Positions 53,476 to 62,862 are shown, counted from the first letter of the stretch. The stretch: 64,000 nucleotides of DNA from an uncultured beta proteobacterium (GCA_903822435.1 CAIJPE010000053.1:37322-101321), one strand, 5' to 3'. Numbers and translations are program-made. Notes: a model not told the origin generated them from the sequence alone.

Positions 53476-54281
53476 CCGTCCTGCTGCAGATCTCCGACCC
53501 GCACTTCGGCACTGAGCGGCAGCCCGTGGTGGAAGCGCTGACCCGCCTGTCGCACGATCAGCAGCCCGACCTGCTGGTGGTTTCGGGTGACATCACGCAG
53601 CGGGCACGGCGCCGCCAGTTCCGGACGGCGCGGATCTTTCTCGAGCGGCTCGGCAAGCCCTGGCTGGCGATACCCGGCAACCACGACATTCCGCTGTTCG
53701 ACCTGCGCGCGCGCGTCATGCATCCGTACGCCCGCCACCGCGAGGCTTTCGGGCCCGACCTGGAACCCGAACACGACTCGCCGGAGTTGCTCGTGCTGGG
53801 CGTCAACTCCACCCGCTGGTATCGGCACCAGGATGGCGAGGTGTCCCCGGCGCAAATCGAACGCGTGGGGCGCCGCCTGCAATGCGCGGGGGTCGGGCAA
53901 CTGCGCATCGTGGTGGCTCATCAACCGGTGGCGGTGCCACAGTCGAAAGACGTTCACAACCTGCTGCGCAGGCACGCACTGGCAGTGCACGAATGGGCCG
54001 CAGCCGGCTGCGACCTCGTCATGGGCGGGCACATCCACCTGCCCTATGTGGTCGCCTTGTCGGGCCTGGCACGCCCGATGTGGGCCGTGCAGGCCGGCAC
54101 GGCCGTGTCCTGGCGGGTGCGCGACGGCGTGCCGAATTCCGTGAATCTCCTGCGTTGGGGCCGTGATGCGCCTGCCGGGCTGTGCCTGATCGAACGCTGG
54201 GACTGCAACGCCAGGGGCCCGGCGTTCATCCGCGAATCGGTCGTCGAAGTGAAGCCCCACAGGGCGGCGCTGGGCCATTGA
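53472..54281 (+). CDS. Calcineurin-like metallophosphoesterase
   Basis: A 269-residue binuclear metallophosphatase. The five metal motifs are in order: ISDPHFGT, VVSGDITQRARRRQF, IPGNHDIPLFD, IVVAHQPVA and VMGGHIHLPYVV. It is soluble with no signal peptide. The start is GTG 53472, overlapping the lipid kinase stop. Enzymes of this group cleave phosphomonoesters or cyclic nucleotides; the substrate here is unknown, though coupling to a lipid kinase suggests a lipid or lipid-derived one. Confidence 0.88.
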   Translation: MTVLLQISDPHFGTERQPVVEALTRLSHDQQPDLLVVSGDITQRARRRQFRTARIFLERLGKPWLAIPGNHDIPLFDLRARVMHPYARHREAFGPDLEPEHDSPELLVLGVNSTRWYRHQDGEVSPAQIERVGRRLQCAGVGQLRIVVAHQPVAVPQSKDVHNLLRRHALAVHEWAAAGCDLVMGGHIHLPYVVALSGLARPMWAVQAGTAVSWRVRDGVPNSVNLLRWGRDAPAGLCLIERWDCNARGPAFIRESVVEVKPHRAALGH

Positions 54282-54662
54282 CGATGCCTGCACTTTCGTC
54301 TGTGCTTCGTTGTCGGCCTGGTTCAGTGCTCGCATGCGCCGACCCCATCAGCCGCCACCGAGCTGCCGTTGACGAATGCCGGCAACTGGCCGGAGCCGGG
54401 CCTACCCGAGGGCGGCCGCGATTGCCGCCCTGAAGTCGCTGGCAAGCAAGGCGTCGAACAGCTGGCGCTCGCCGTTGGCGTCGAACAGGCAGTCCCTGCG
54501 GCGGTGTTGCCTGGCGAGCCAGAACCGGGGCCAGATGTTGGTGGTCGACGACATCGCGTCCGTTGCCTCCGGTTTGGCCGCCACTTCGCGATAGCCCAGG
54601 GTCGATGGAGTCGGCCTGAGCACGGCCATCGCGGTGCGATCGACATGATCACCTCTGCAGGG
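54282..54662. other. Intergenic stretch with one weak small frame
   Basis: About 380 bases between the phosphoesterase and MgtC genes. A minus-strand frame at 54402-54629 encodes 75 residues ending in ERQLFDALLASDFRAAIAAA, which has coding-like composition but no recognised family and no clear ribosome binding site. It lies downstream of mgtC on the same strand. Otherwise nothing is seen. Confidence 0.3.
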
Positions 54663-55118
54663 TCATCGCGGCGGCTCCGGGTCTTCGGGCTTGTGCGGCC
54701 AGCGGCGGTGAATGCCCTTCTCGATCGGGCCACCGAGCATGAGAACCGCGAAGCCGAGCCCGGTGGCCTCCAGCGCCAGCACCCAATGACCGAGCCCGCA
54801 GGTCACGCCCAGCGCTGCTGTCAGCCAGATCGACGCCGCGGTCGTCAAGCCGTGAATGCGGTCGGAGGTCGAATCCTTGACGATGACGCCGGCGCCGAGA
54901 AAGCCGATGCCCGTGACGATGCCTTGGACGGCGCGCGTGGCATCGCCATTGCCGCCCACCAGCCCGGCAGCGACGACGATCAAGGCCGAGCCGAGGCCGA
55001 CCAGCCCCATGGTGCGCACACCCGTCGGCTTGCCGTGCAGATCGCGGTTCAGCCCGATGACCCCGCCGACGAGCGTGGCGGTGACCAGTCGCAGTGCCAT
55101 CTCCAGTACCGGATCCAT
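54663..55118 (-). CDS. MgtC/SapB-family membrane protein
   Basis: A 151-residue protein with four to five transmembrane helices. Family motifs are GGVIGLNRDLHGKPTGVRTM, GIVTGIGFLGAGVIVKDSTS and GLTTAASIWLTAALGVTCGLG. It corresponds to the membrane domain of MgtC, which modulates the F1Fo ATPase and magnesium or acid adaptation; the C-terminal soluble domain is absent, as in many SapB forms. ATG 55118 starts the homology. It appears monocistronic. Confidence 0.9.
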   Translation of the reverse strand: MDPVLEMALRLVTATLVGGVIGLNRDLHGKPTGVRTMGLVGLGSALIVVAAGLVGGNGDATRAVQGIVTGIGFLGAGVIVKDSTSDRIHGLTTAASIWLTAALGVTCGLGHWVLALEATGLGFAVLMLGGPIEKGIHRRWPHKPEDPEPPR

Positions 55119-55492
55119 GCGCCCGACTTTGGTCCATTCGGCTCGGCGTGGCAATGGCGCCGCACGGAAATCGCGGCCGCTGGCGCGTTGCTCAGACTGA
55201 TGCCTTGCGATGGAAGGGCGTACCGCGAAGAAGGGCCAACCGCCAGACGTATTCCGGGTTGAGCAGCCGTCTGCGGACGCCTCGGGTCATCTGGACATTG
55301 GCGCTCCCAGGGCAGCTTCGAGGTGCGAAACGGGCGCGGCTGCAACGGGTCGGGGCACCTGCTCGGCGGGCGCTGAGGCAGGCCGGTCGCCAGGCTGTCG
55401 CACCCATGACCGTTGGCATGGGTCGACGCGGTTCTCAGCGGCTACGCTGTGCGGCCTGACTTGAACAACCTGCCCGCCGAACGCCTGTGGTC
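55119..55492. other. Intergenic stretch upstream of mgtC and the two-component pair
   Basis: About 370 bases between divergent genes. Only short overlapping frames are present and none looks coding. It should hold the promoters of mgtC and the kinase gene; no consensus elements were convincing. Confidence 0.35.
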
Positions 55493-56485
55493 ATGACGCT
55501 ATCGCCCGACTACCGCCAGATGCTGCGTGCCGCTGGCTTGCTGACGGTCGCCAGCGTTGCCGCCTTTCTGCCGTTCTGCACCGCGCCGGCGAGCCCGCTG
55601 ATCACCACGCTGTTGCTTGCAGGACTCGTGGCCCTGTTCTGGCGTTCGACGCGCCTGGCCGCTGCGCTGGCCGCAACCCAGACTGCGGCCAGCGCGCTGG
55701 TGCTGATGCCCAGCCTGGGCCGGCCGGAGGTGCTGACGTATGTCGGTGCGGCCCTGGGCTTCCAGGTGTTCGGCCTGGCCGCCGATGCGCTGGCTCACCG
55801 CGAAGCGCGGGCGCGTGCCGATCTGGCACTGGCGCTCGATACGCTGGCGCAAGCGCAGTCGCGCCGTCTGGCCCAGGCGCGGCAAGACGAACGGCTGGAC
55901 ATCGCGCGTGACCTGCACGACGAGCTCGGGCATGGCCTGATCGCCTTGCTGCTCACCTTGTCTGCAGCCGACCGTGCTGCGACTGAAGCGGACCTCAAAG
56001 TCGACGCTCCAATGCCACGCGGCTGGCGGCGGGACTGCTGGACCGCCTTCGCGCAGTGGTCGGCCCGATGCGCGAGCCGCTCCCGGCCGCCTTCGCGCTG
56101 GCGCCGGCCTTGCAGGACCTGGTCTCTGCCGTCGCCGATCGCCGGTTCGACATCCGATTGGCGATCGACGGCTGCGACGACCCGGTGGAAGGCAGCCACG
56201 CACCGACGGTGCTGCGCCTGGTGCAGGAAGCCATCACCAACGCCGTGCGGCACGGCGGGGATGCCCTGTCGACCATCGACGTTCGCGTCGCGCGGACAAC
56301 CCAGGGCGGGGTTGACGGTGGCGGTGCGGGATAACGGTTCGGGTTCCGTGACGGTGACCCCCGGCAACGGGCTGAAAGGCATGCGCGAGCGCTTGGCGCG
56401 GCTGGGCGGCTCGATCCGCTGGGCCTCAAGCGACGGTGGAGGGTTCCAGCTTGAAGCCGAACTGCCAGGCGGCCGTGCGCCGTGA
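55493..56485 (+). pseudogene. NarL-type sensor histidine kinase with two compensating frameshifts
   Basis: The N-terminal half has about four transmembrane helices (LLTVASVAAFLPFC onward) and the HisKA_3 box RLDIARDLHDELGHGLIALL. After the box, near 55990-56010, the reading frame departs. The true continuation (NATRLAAGLLDRLRAVVGPM and the ATPase N-box LVQEAITNAVRHG) is in the next frame, as far as about 56305. There the original frame resumes as LTVAVRDNGSGSVTVTPGNG and GLKGMRERLARLGG. The ORF therefore stays open but has ~100 nonsense residues and lacks the N-box. It is kinase-dead as read, or contains two sequencing errors. Confidence 0.82.
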
Positions 56486-57171
56486 AACCACGCGTCTTTG
56501 TCGTGGACGACCAGGCGCTTGTGCGCAGGGGCATCGTGGCCCTGCTGTCGCTCACAGCCCAGGTCGAAGTGGTGGGTGAAGCCGACGACGGCGATACCGC
56601 GCTGCTGCAGGTGCTGAAGTCGCCGCCGGACGTCGTGCTGTCCGACGTGCGCATGCCGCGCCTCGGGGGCATCGGCCTGGTGCGGGCACTGCGCGAGCGG
56701 GGTTGCGCGGTGCCCGTGTTGTTGCTCAGCACCTTCGACGACAGCCAGGCCCTGGTCGAGGGGCTGCGTGCCGGTGCTCAGGGTCTGCTGCTGAAGATTG
56801 TCGAACCCGAGCCGCTGCTGCAGGCGATAGCGGCTGCGGCGCGCGGCGAAAGTCTGTTTGCGCATCTGGCCAGCGACCGCTTGCTGGACGCCCTGACACA
56901 CGCCCACGCCCTGCACGGTCGGCGCGCGACGGCCGCCGAACGCGACACCTTGGCGATCGAGCTCACATCCCGCGAACAAGCGGTGCTGGACCTGATGTCA
57001 CGGGGGCTGCGCAACAAGGAAATCGCGCGGGCGCTGAACCTGGCCGAGGGCACGGTGAAGAACCATGCGTCGGCGATGCTCGGCAAGCTGGGTATCGCCG
57101 ACCGCATGAAGGCCGTGCTGTTTGCGATTGCCAACGGGCTGGTGCGGACGGGGCGCGACCGAAAGCCTTGA
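56482..57171 (+). CDS. NarL/LuxR-type response regulator
   Basis: A 229-residue regulator. The receiver has VFVVDDQALVRRG, the phospho-acceptor in VVLSDVRMPRLGG and the Thr/Lys positions LLSTFDD and LLLKIVEPEP. The DNA-binding domain is SREQAVLDLMSRGLRNKEIA and NLAEGTVKNHASAMLGKLG. The GTG at 56482 overlaps the kinase stop by four bases, so kinase and regulator form an operon. The regulator itself is intact although its kinase is damaged. Confidence 0.9.
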   Translation: MKPRVFVVDDQALVRRGIVALLSLTAQVEVVGEADDGDTALLQVLKSPPDVVLSDVRMPRLGGIGLVRALRERGCAVPVLLLSTFDDSQALVEGLRAGAQGLLLKIVEPEPLLQAIAAAARGESLFAHLASDRLLDALTHAHALHGRRATAAERDTLAIELTSREQAVLDLMSRGLRNKEIARALNLAEGTVKNHASAMLGKLGIADRMKAVLFAIANGLVRTGRDRKP

Positions 57172-57328
57172 GCGGGCCCCGTCGGGCCGACGCTGCGATG
57201 GCTTCGCCGTTCGAGGCTCACAAGCCCTTCATGCCGAACTGCCCCGTGCTGCATGCCGATGTGACCCGGGTGTCGATACTGAGCCCCAAAGCGTGCAAGA
57301 CCGTGCGGGCCCGCCGTGCTGTTCCTGG

Positions 57329-57961
57329 CTAGGCCAATGGCGGCCGGCGTCCAATCCTGAGCGCGCGCACGCCGATCCCGCCGAGGCCGGCAAGAAACAA
57401 CGCATAAGTGGCGGGCTCGGGGACTGGCGCACCCTGAGATACACCAAAGGAGAATGGAGAGCGGATGTTGTCAGCCAGGTAGTAGGGCGATATTGCGCCG
57501 CTCTGAAAGAACGCCATCGTGGCGGGCGGCGGCGTAGCGACCGTGAATACCAGCCGGCTTGACGATGAGCTCACCCCGTCGACGAAAGAGATGCTGCCGG
57601 GGCCGAGATTCGTATCGAGCGTCAGGTAGCGCGCAAGCAATCCGGGTGTGACTACCGCTGTCGAGATGATGGGTGCCCCAGTGAACGATATGTGGGCACC
57701 GGCATCGGTCGAAGATATAGAGTACGGGGTCGGGCCCGTTGCCGAGAACGACCATGAAATAATGTCCGCAGCACCCACAACGCCGAGAATGCCGTCCGTC
57801 GTGACGCTTCCGGTCATGAATTCCGAAACGCCAGTCTGAATATTGACAGCATAGGTCAACGTGACCGCATGGGCACCACTTGTCGTGAGCGCGATGCCAG
57901 CGACTGCCCGCAGCACCGTCTTGGCCAATGATCCTGGCGTGTCACAGTTCGCGGTCGGCAC
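57329..57961 (-). CDS. PEP-CTERM sorting-domain exported protein
   Basis: A 210-residue exported protein. The start is GTG 57961, because AAGGAG sits seven bases upstream and a signal peptide follows (AKTVLRAVAGIALTTSGAHA). The C-terminus is a standard PEP-CTERM signal: VPEPATYALFLAGLGGIGVR plus the basic LRIGRR. The body is Ser/Thr-rich and resembles no enzyme. It is unrelated in sequence to the PEP-CTERM protein at 32975. Codon use is less GC-biased than in the left part of the window. Confidence 0.88.
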   Translation of the reverse strand: MPTANCDTPGSLAKTVLRAVAGIALTTSGAHAVTLTYAVNIQTGVSEFMTGSVTTDGILGVVGAADIISWSFSATGPTPYSISSTDAGAHISFTGAPIISTAVVTPGLLARYLTLDTNLGPGSISFVDGVSSSSSRLVFTVATPPPATMAFFQSGAISPYYLADNIRSPFSFGVSQGAPVPEPATYALFLAGLGGIGVRALRIGRRPPLA

Positions 57962-58344
57962 GTTGTAACTCCTTCGGGCTAAAAATCTGTAAGGCGCGAA
58001 TCCATCGTACCTGACGTCCAGCCACGTGATGATGTCCATCCCCGTCGCTGCACGATCCTGGCGACCCCCGATCTGGGGGGGTGCCGCACCCACTCAACCC
58101 ATCTCGGACCGGCTTCAGCGGGGCATCGACCCGTGCAGTGCGAGGCTATGTCCCGTACTGATCTGACGATGGTTGCCGCGCCCGCTTTTGCCTGGGTCAA
58201 CTTGACCGGAATGTTTTGGGCGCAGGCGGTCCAGATGAGCGGCTTGGGGACGATGTCGTGACGGGCAACAGACAAGAAGATGGCCCGTTCCAGTCTCTAC
58301 ATGCTGGTGAAGCTGTGACGCAATGCTGCGCCACTCAGCCGGCA

Positions 58345-59037
58345 TCATCGAATGGCAGTACCGCGCTGACCCATCCAATGGTCGCGAAGCAACTCACCGA
58401 CGGGTCGGGTCTCGGGCAAGACATACACGATGCCGCGTTGGCGCCCGATCGACGGACGCACGACGGTATCGTAGAACGCGACGGGCACGACAATGCAACC
58501 GTATGAAATTCGCTTGTCATCGCTGCGTGCCGAGTCCATTCTCTCGTCGCGGCGTTGGTTCGCAGGGCTGGGCCGCAACCGGTGGATTGCGAGCGAAGCG
58601 TCGTAGTCGAACCAGACGATGTCTTCGCCGTGTAGGTTGTGCCCTGGCTCGGACGCAAACCGCCCGGCTGGCGTCGTTCGCTCGGCAGGCGCCAGGCTCG
58701 CCGGCGTGCGCTGCGCGATGTCGGGGGTCGACTCGTCGCCCACCGACAAGCCCAGTAACACGGGCGAATCACCCATGAGGCGACCGGTAGACGCGAAGAC
58801 GTATAAGGTCGCACGCAGCTTGTCGACGATCACGAAGGGCAGGCCGCCGTTGTCCTCGTTGCCCACGACCCAGCGAGCTACGAGTCCGGCATCTCCGGAC
58901 AAACCTGATTCGGTGGTGGGTGCCGCCCCGGGACGCAGTCGTTCGGGCTCGGCCGGGCTGGAAGCGTTCGACGATGAGACCAGCCCCACAAGGACCCATC
59001 CGCACACCCTGCTTGGTACGCTCTGTCGAATCGCCAT
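58345..59037 (-). CDS. L,D-transpeptidase-like exported protein (paralogue 1)
   Basis: A 230-residue protein with a probable signal sequence (VCGWVLVGLVSSSNA). The catalytic region matches the YkuD family: a conserved His in DASLAIHRL and the nucleophile motif RISYGCIVVPVAFYD, with Cys present but Tyr where most enzymes have His (SHGC). PFVIVDKLRATLYVF is the usual first strand. Members crosslink peptidoglycan or attach proteins to it. It is a tandem paralogue of the gene at 59149, with the same domain order; the shared Tyr/Asn variant suggests a distinct subfamily. The start is uncertain. Confidence 0.75.
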   Translation of the reverse strand: MAIRQSVPSRVCGWVLVGLVSSSNASSPAEPERLRPGAAPTTESGLSGDAGLVARWVVGNEDNGGLPFVIVDKLRATLYVFASTGRLMGDSPVLLGLSVGDESTPDIAQRTPASLAPAERTTPAGRFASEPGHNLHGEDIVWFDYDASLAIHRLRPSPANQRRDERMDSARSDDKRISYGCIVVPVAFYDTVVRPSIGRQRGIVYVLPETRPVGELLRDHWMGQRGTAIR

Positions 59038-59148
59038 CTGCCCGGACCCCACAGTTGCAGGGTGAAGTCTCGTGCAAGTGGGGGCCCATGCATGTGCGCG
59101 TCCAGCACAGGCGGATCAGAATTCGAGCGTTTGGTGGCTTTTCACACA

Positions 59149-59901
59149 CTATGGGAAGGCCCATCGGTAGGCCTCCGGGAAGACGAGCTGTATCGGCTTG
59201 ATTTCCGGCAGTACGTAGACAATCGCTCGCGAGCGTCCGAGTTCGGGTTCGACCACGGAGTCGAAGAACGCGATCGGGACGTTGATGCAGCCGTTTGAGA
59301 TTCGCTTGTCTTCGATCGAGTCGGTGGCGAGTCGCTCGAAGCGACGTTCCTTCGGATCAATGACTTTTACGCGGTGCATCGCGAGCGCCGCCTCATAGTC
59401 GACCCACACTACCTTGTCGCCTGCCTCGTCGTGGCCTGGCTCGCTGATAAACCGGCCTGCTGCAGTGGTGCGCTCCTGCGGGAGCACCGCCGTCAAGGGA
59501 CGGTTGCCGATGCCTGCGACGGAGTCGTCACCAGCCGCCGACCCCAGCAGCACCAGACTTGAACCCATCAATCGAGCTTGAGCATTGAATATATAGACGC
59601 GCGCGCCTCGTTTGTCGAGGATCGCGAAGGGCAAGCTCTTGTTGTCGTTCGAGCCGGCCACCCAATCGGCAACGTGCCTGGCATCCGCAGACGGCGATAG
59701 CGAACCGAAGTCCGCTCGCGGTGAATTTTGATTTGCCACCGCATCGCCAGATACCTTGGCATGATGTTGAGTCGTGGACCCAGCAACGCTGGAGATTCCG
59801 GAACTTGGCAGCAAAACGATGCCCCCAGCCACTGCGAGCAAGACACCGTGCTTCAGGCCCTCGAGCACATCGGAAAGCTTCGATCGAGGGGCTTCCGACA
59901 T
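59149..59901 (-). CDS. L,D-transpeptidase-like protein (paralogue 2)
   Basis: From ATG 59901 the protein has 250 residues with an N-terminal hydrophobic segment (HGVLLAVAGGIVLLPSSGIS), then a YkuD-type domain. Blocks parallel to paralogue 1 are PFAILDKRGARVYIFNAQAR, ERTTAAGRFISEPGHDEAGD, AALAMHRVKV and RISNGCINVPIAFFDSVVEP, with the catalytic Cys after Ser-Asn-Gly. The two genes lie on the same strand about 110 bases apart, a duplication. An upstream ATG at 59940 or 60000 is possible. Catalytic activity is probable but unproven. Confidence 0.78.
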   Translation of the reverse strand: MSEAPRSKLSDVLEGLKHGVLLAVAGGIVLLPSSGISSVAGSTTQHHAKVSGDAVANQNSPRADFGSLSPSADARHVADWVAGSNDNKSLPFAILDKRGARVYIFNAQARLMGSSLVLLGSAAGDDSVAGIGNRPLTAVLPQERTTAAGRFISEPGHDEAGDKVVWVDYEAALAMHRVKVIDPKERRFERLATDSIEDKRISNGCINVPIAFFDSVVEPELGRSRAIVYVLPEIKPIQLVFPEAYRWAFP

Positions 59902-60013
59902 CGATGTTGTCAATTCGATGGGGCAACTTTGGGAGGCCATCCCCACAACGACTGTCTTGACGCGCCCGACAAGGGTGCCCCAAGACAGTTGAAGATGCAA
60001 GGCGCAGTGTGGG

Positions 60014-60292
60014 TCAGCCGCGATCCGCCTTCGGGGTCCGCTCGCCCGTCCCTCCGACGCTGTCGGTGTTCATCGGAGGCGCCGTCGTGGTGGCCGCAGG
60101 CATGGTGCCGCTCGTGTCCACTGTCGCGTTGGGGGAGGTGCCCGACGCAGGCGTTGCCATCGGGGTCGAGCCGCTGGAAGTGGACGCCGGGGTTTGCGTC
60201 CTGTCAGTTGTTGTCTGCGCGTAGGCAAAACCGATGCCGCCCGTCAATGCGGCCGCGACGGCAAAAGTGGTCAGGAGTCGAGTCGTGTTCAT
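60014..60292 (-). CDS. Small T/S/P-rich exported protein
   Basis: A 92-residue protein with a clear signal peptide (LLTTFAVAAALTGGIGFAYA, cleavage after AYA) and a low-complexity mature part dominated by Thr, Ser, Pro and Ala (TSSGSTPMATPASGTSPNAT). AAGGAA lies seven bases before the ATG. There is no known domain. It may be a cell-wall or matrix protein. It is followed, on the same strand, by the L,D-transpeptidase pair, which hints at a shared envelope function. Confidence 0.75.
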   Translation of the reverse strand: MNTTRLLTTFAVAAALTGGIGFAYAQTTTDRTQTPASTSSGSTPMATPASGTSPNATVDTSGTMPAATTTAPPMNTDSVGGTGERTPKADRG

Positions 60293-60304
60293 CTAGATGT
60301 TCCT

Positions 60305-60718
60305 TCAAGGTTGAGATGCCTCTTTGGGGGGCATCGGGAGCAGACGAGCCATGAATTGGACGCCTCGGTTGAGCCTAGCCGCTGGTACGAGCCCCGCTAT
60401 CGGACACGGGAGCCATGCGTCGTAGGACAAGAGGGGTATCTGAATGCAACCACGCCGATCTGACTCTGCGCAAGAGAATTGACGCCGGACGCAGGTCTTG
60501 CCGCCGTGCACCAGCGGCCTGGTCGCGAACGGGGAATGGATCCCACGACGGATCTGCCCGAGTCTCGTTGAAACCGGGTTGGATGCCCACTGCTGCGATG
60601 CGGCGAGTGGCCGCATGCACGGTGTGCGGGTTGCGTTGGTGGTGCCGACCTTAGCCCGGGCCGCTCTGACGAAGCACAACGGCGAGATCCTGCCCTTCGG
60701 TCGGCGGCGCATGCTCAA
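60305..60718 (-). pseudogene. Possible remnant of a third L,D-transpeptidase-like gene
   Basis: The 545-base stretch between the small exported protein and the GAF-GGDEF gene has no intact gene. In one minus-strand frame (60305-60718) the segment DRRGCIQIPLLSYDAW resembles the nucleophile motif of the adjacent paralogues (GCINVPIAFFD, GCIVVPVAFYD). The rest of the frame shows no further match. It may be a decayed third copy; the evidence is short and weak. Confidence 0.3.
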
Positions 60719-60845
60719 ACATGGTCACGGCGTCGACAAGGTGGAGTGACTGCAAGTTCAGAATGACGGCGGATCCCGCGATCTGTTCGACCAACGCCAA
60801 GGTCAACGCAAAGGCCGCGTGACCGCGTGACCGCGCGTCAGATCG

Positions 60846-61862
60846 CTATTCACCGGTGCCAAGAGCGGATGCCGACAAAACGACAATACGATTTTTACCG
60901 GCGTGCTTCGCGGCGTACATGAGCCGATCGGCAATCACGAATGCCTCATACGCGTCCGAGGGTGGCCGTGAAAAGACTGCCACGCCGATCGAAAAGCCGA
61001 CCGGTGCTTCTCGACATACGACCGATGCGGTCAGTGAATCAAAGACCCGGTGTGCGAGCTTCGATGCGTCGGCCCCATCACATTGGGGTATGAGAACGGC
61101 AAACTCATCTCCCCCAAGTCGACCGGGGATGTCGACTTCACGAACGGAATCGGCAAGACCGATTCCCACTTTCCTCAGTAACTCATCCCCTGCTGCGTGA
61201 CCCCGGCTATCGTTGATGTACTTGAAATTGTCGATGTCCAAGTAGAGCACCGCGAATGGCGAGCCGTCGTGGCTGCTCCGCGCGATGATCGCCTCGAGAT
61301 CCAGCATCAGCCCAGAGCGGTTTGCAAGACCCGTCAGCCCGTCGATCAAGGCCAGGTTGCGAGCGCGCAGCATGGCCTTGCGCATGTTGAGCATTGTCAT
61401 CACAGTCGACGCCAGATTGGCCAGGGCTCCGACCTGCTCCGGCCGGGGTCGTTGCGGGCTGGAATCAATGGCGCAAAGGGTACCCAGGGCAAGTCCATCG
61501 GGCGTCAACAACGGGGCGCCGATGTAAAAGCGCACGTTGTTGGGTTCTTGGATGAGGGGATTGTCGGAGAACCGTTCATCATGCGACATATCCTCGACGA
61601 CCATGGGGTCCCGGCCCAAAATTGCGTAGGCGCACGGCGCGAGTTCACGGGCGAGTTCATCGGGGCCCGAACCAACTTTGCCACGAACAACTTGTCGATT
61701 CGAATCGCTGATGGAAACAAGCGCGATGGAAGAGCCGAAGATCGCGGACACCACACGGCAGATCGCATCCAGGGACTCTTCACGCTTACCGGCGAGGACG
61801 TCGTAGCTGCGCAGCGCCAGTAGCCGTTCGGCTTCGTTCGACGGGATCGGTGCTCCAGGCAT
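60846..61862 (-). CDS. GAF-GGDEF diguanylate cyclase
   Basis: A 338-residue cytosolic protein. The GAF domain covers about residues 25-160 (ALVSISDSNRQVVRGKVGSG; FYIGAPLLTPDGLALGTLCA). The GGDEF domain begins LALIDGLTGLANRSGLMLDL, has LDIDNFKYINDSRGHAAGDE and the intact site GRLGGDEFAVLIP, and ends ADRLMYAAKHAGKNRIVV. It should make c-di-GMP under control of a small ligand or oxidant. It diverges from the EAL phosphodiesterase at 62053, giving opposed activities around one 190-base spacer. Confidence 0.9.
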   Translation of the reverse strand: MPGAPIPSNEAERLLALRSYDVLAGKREESLDAICRVVSAIFGSSIALVSISDSNRQVVRGKVGSGPDELARELAPCAYAILGRDPMVVEDMSHDERFSDNPLIQEPNNVRFYIGAPLLTPDGLALGTLCAIDSSPQRPRPEQVGALANLASTVMTMLNMRKAMLRARNLALIDGLTGLANRSGLMLDLEAIIARSSHDGSPFAVLYLDIDNFKYINDSRGHAAGDELLRKVGIGLADSVREVDIPGRLGGDEFAVLIPQCDGADASKLAHRVFDSLTASVVCREAPVGFSIGVAVFSRPPSDAYEAFVIADRLMYAAKHAGKNRIVVLSASALGTGE

Positions 61863-62052
61863 GACGCGGTTATCGGCCGGTCACCCAAGGAGCCTGAGCA
61901 ATCTTCAAAGATTTGGGGCACCTCGGTGTTGCCGGAACACCCGCGTTCGTTGCCGTGCGCTGCGCGCCAATCGGTGATCTGCGCGGACGATCGGTTCTTC
62001 TCAAGCCGCTGCCGAAGTGGTCGATATCGCGGGTGGGTTCCAAGGACTTGCC

Positions 62053-62862
62053 ATGTTCAAGATTCATCAGGCGCCATCCGAATTCGTGCAGCTCGATGCC
62101 GCGCCCTCAGACTGCGCATCCTGTGGCACGGTCGAACGGCTCGGCTTCCAGTTCGACTACGCCTACCAGCCCATCGTCGATGTGGTCGCTCGCCGTACCT
62201 ATGCGCACGAAGCATTGGTGCGCGGCCCTGCGGGTGAAGGCGCGCTGTCGGTGCTGTCGCAGGTGACGGAGCAGAACCGATACCGCTTCGACCAAGCTTG
62301 CCGCGTGAAGGCGATCAAGACCGCGGCGCAACTTGGGATGAAGGAGAGGGTGTCGATCAACTTCCTGCCAAACGCGGTCTACAGGCCGGAGGTCTGCATC
62401 CGGACGACGCTGGAAGCTGCGCGCGCGCACAGCTTTCCGATTGATCACATCATTTTCGAGGTGACCGAGGGCGAGCGTGTCGAGGACGGCCCCTGGCTCG
62501 CGACGATCCTTCGGGAGTACAAACGTTGCGGCTTCCTGACCGCCATCGACGATTTTGGCGCGGGGTATGCCGGCCTCACGCTGCTGGCCGACTTCACGCC
62601 TGACTTCATCAAACTCGACATGGCGCTCGTGCGCGGTGTGAACGTGAGCAAGTCGCGCCAAGCCATCGCACGCGGCATGGTCCGCATCTGCCAGGAGCTG
62701 CGCGTCCAGGTCATCGCCGAGGGTGTCGAAACCGCCGCCGAGCGCGACTTCTTCCTGAGCGAGGGTGTGACTCTGATGCAGGGATACCTGTTCGCCCAGC
62801 CCGTGTTTCGGGCGATCACATCTGCGGCTACGACATCCTGGCCGGCGCCGATGCACCGGTGA
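62053..62862 (+). CDS. EAL-domain c-di-GMP phosphodiesterase
   Basis: A 269-residue stand-alone EAL protein. The catalytic motif is YAHEALVRGPAGEGA, with further motifs INFLPNAVY, IIFEVTEGERV, AIDDFGAGYAGL, LIKLDMALV-like FIKLDMALVRG and VIAEGVETAAE, so the active site looks complete. A short N-terminal extension with two cysteines (DCASCGTVERL) could bind a metal, a weak inference. AAGGA precedes ATG 62053. It is divergent from the GAF-GGDEF cyclase. Confidence 0.88.
   Translation: MFKIHQAPSEFVQLDAAPSDCASCGTVERLGFQFDYAYQPIVDVVARRTYAHEALVRGPAGEGALSVLSQVTEQNRYRFDQACRVKAIKTAAQLGMKERVSINFLPNAVYRPEVCIRTTLEAARAHSFPIDHIIFEVTEGERVEDGPWLATILREYKRCGFLTAIDDFGAGYAGLTLLADFTPDFIKLDMALVRGVNVSKSRQAIARGMVRICQELRVQVIAEGVETAAERDFFLSEGVTLMQGYLFAQPVFRAITSAATTSWPAPMHR

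Noticed and set aside
58216-58506. Plus-strand ORF opposite the first L,D-transpeptidase
   Set aside because: It overlaps the minus-strand coding region and has no domain or ribosome binding site.
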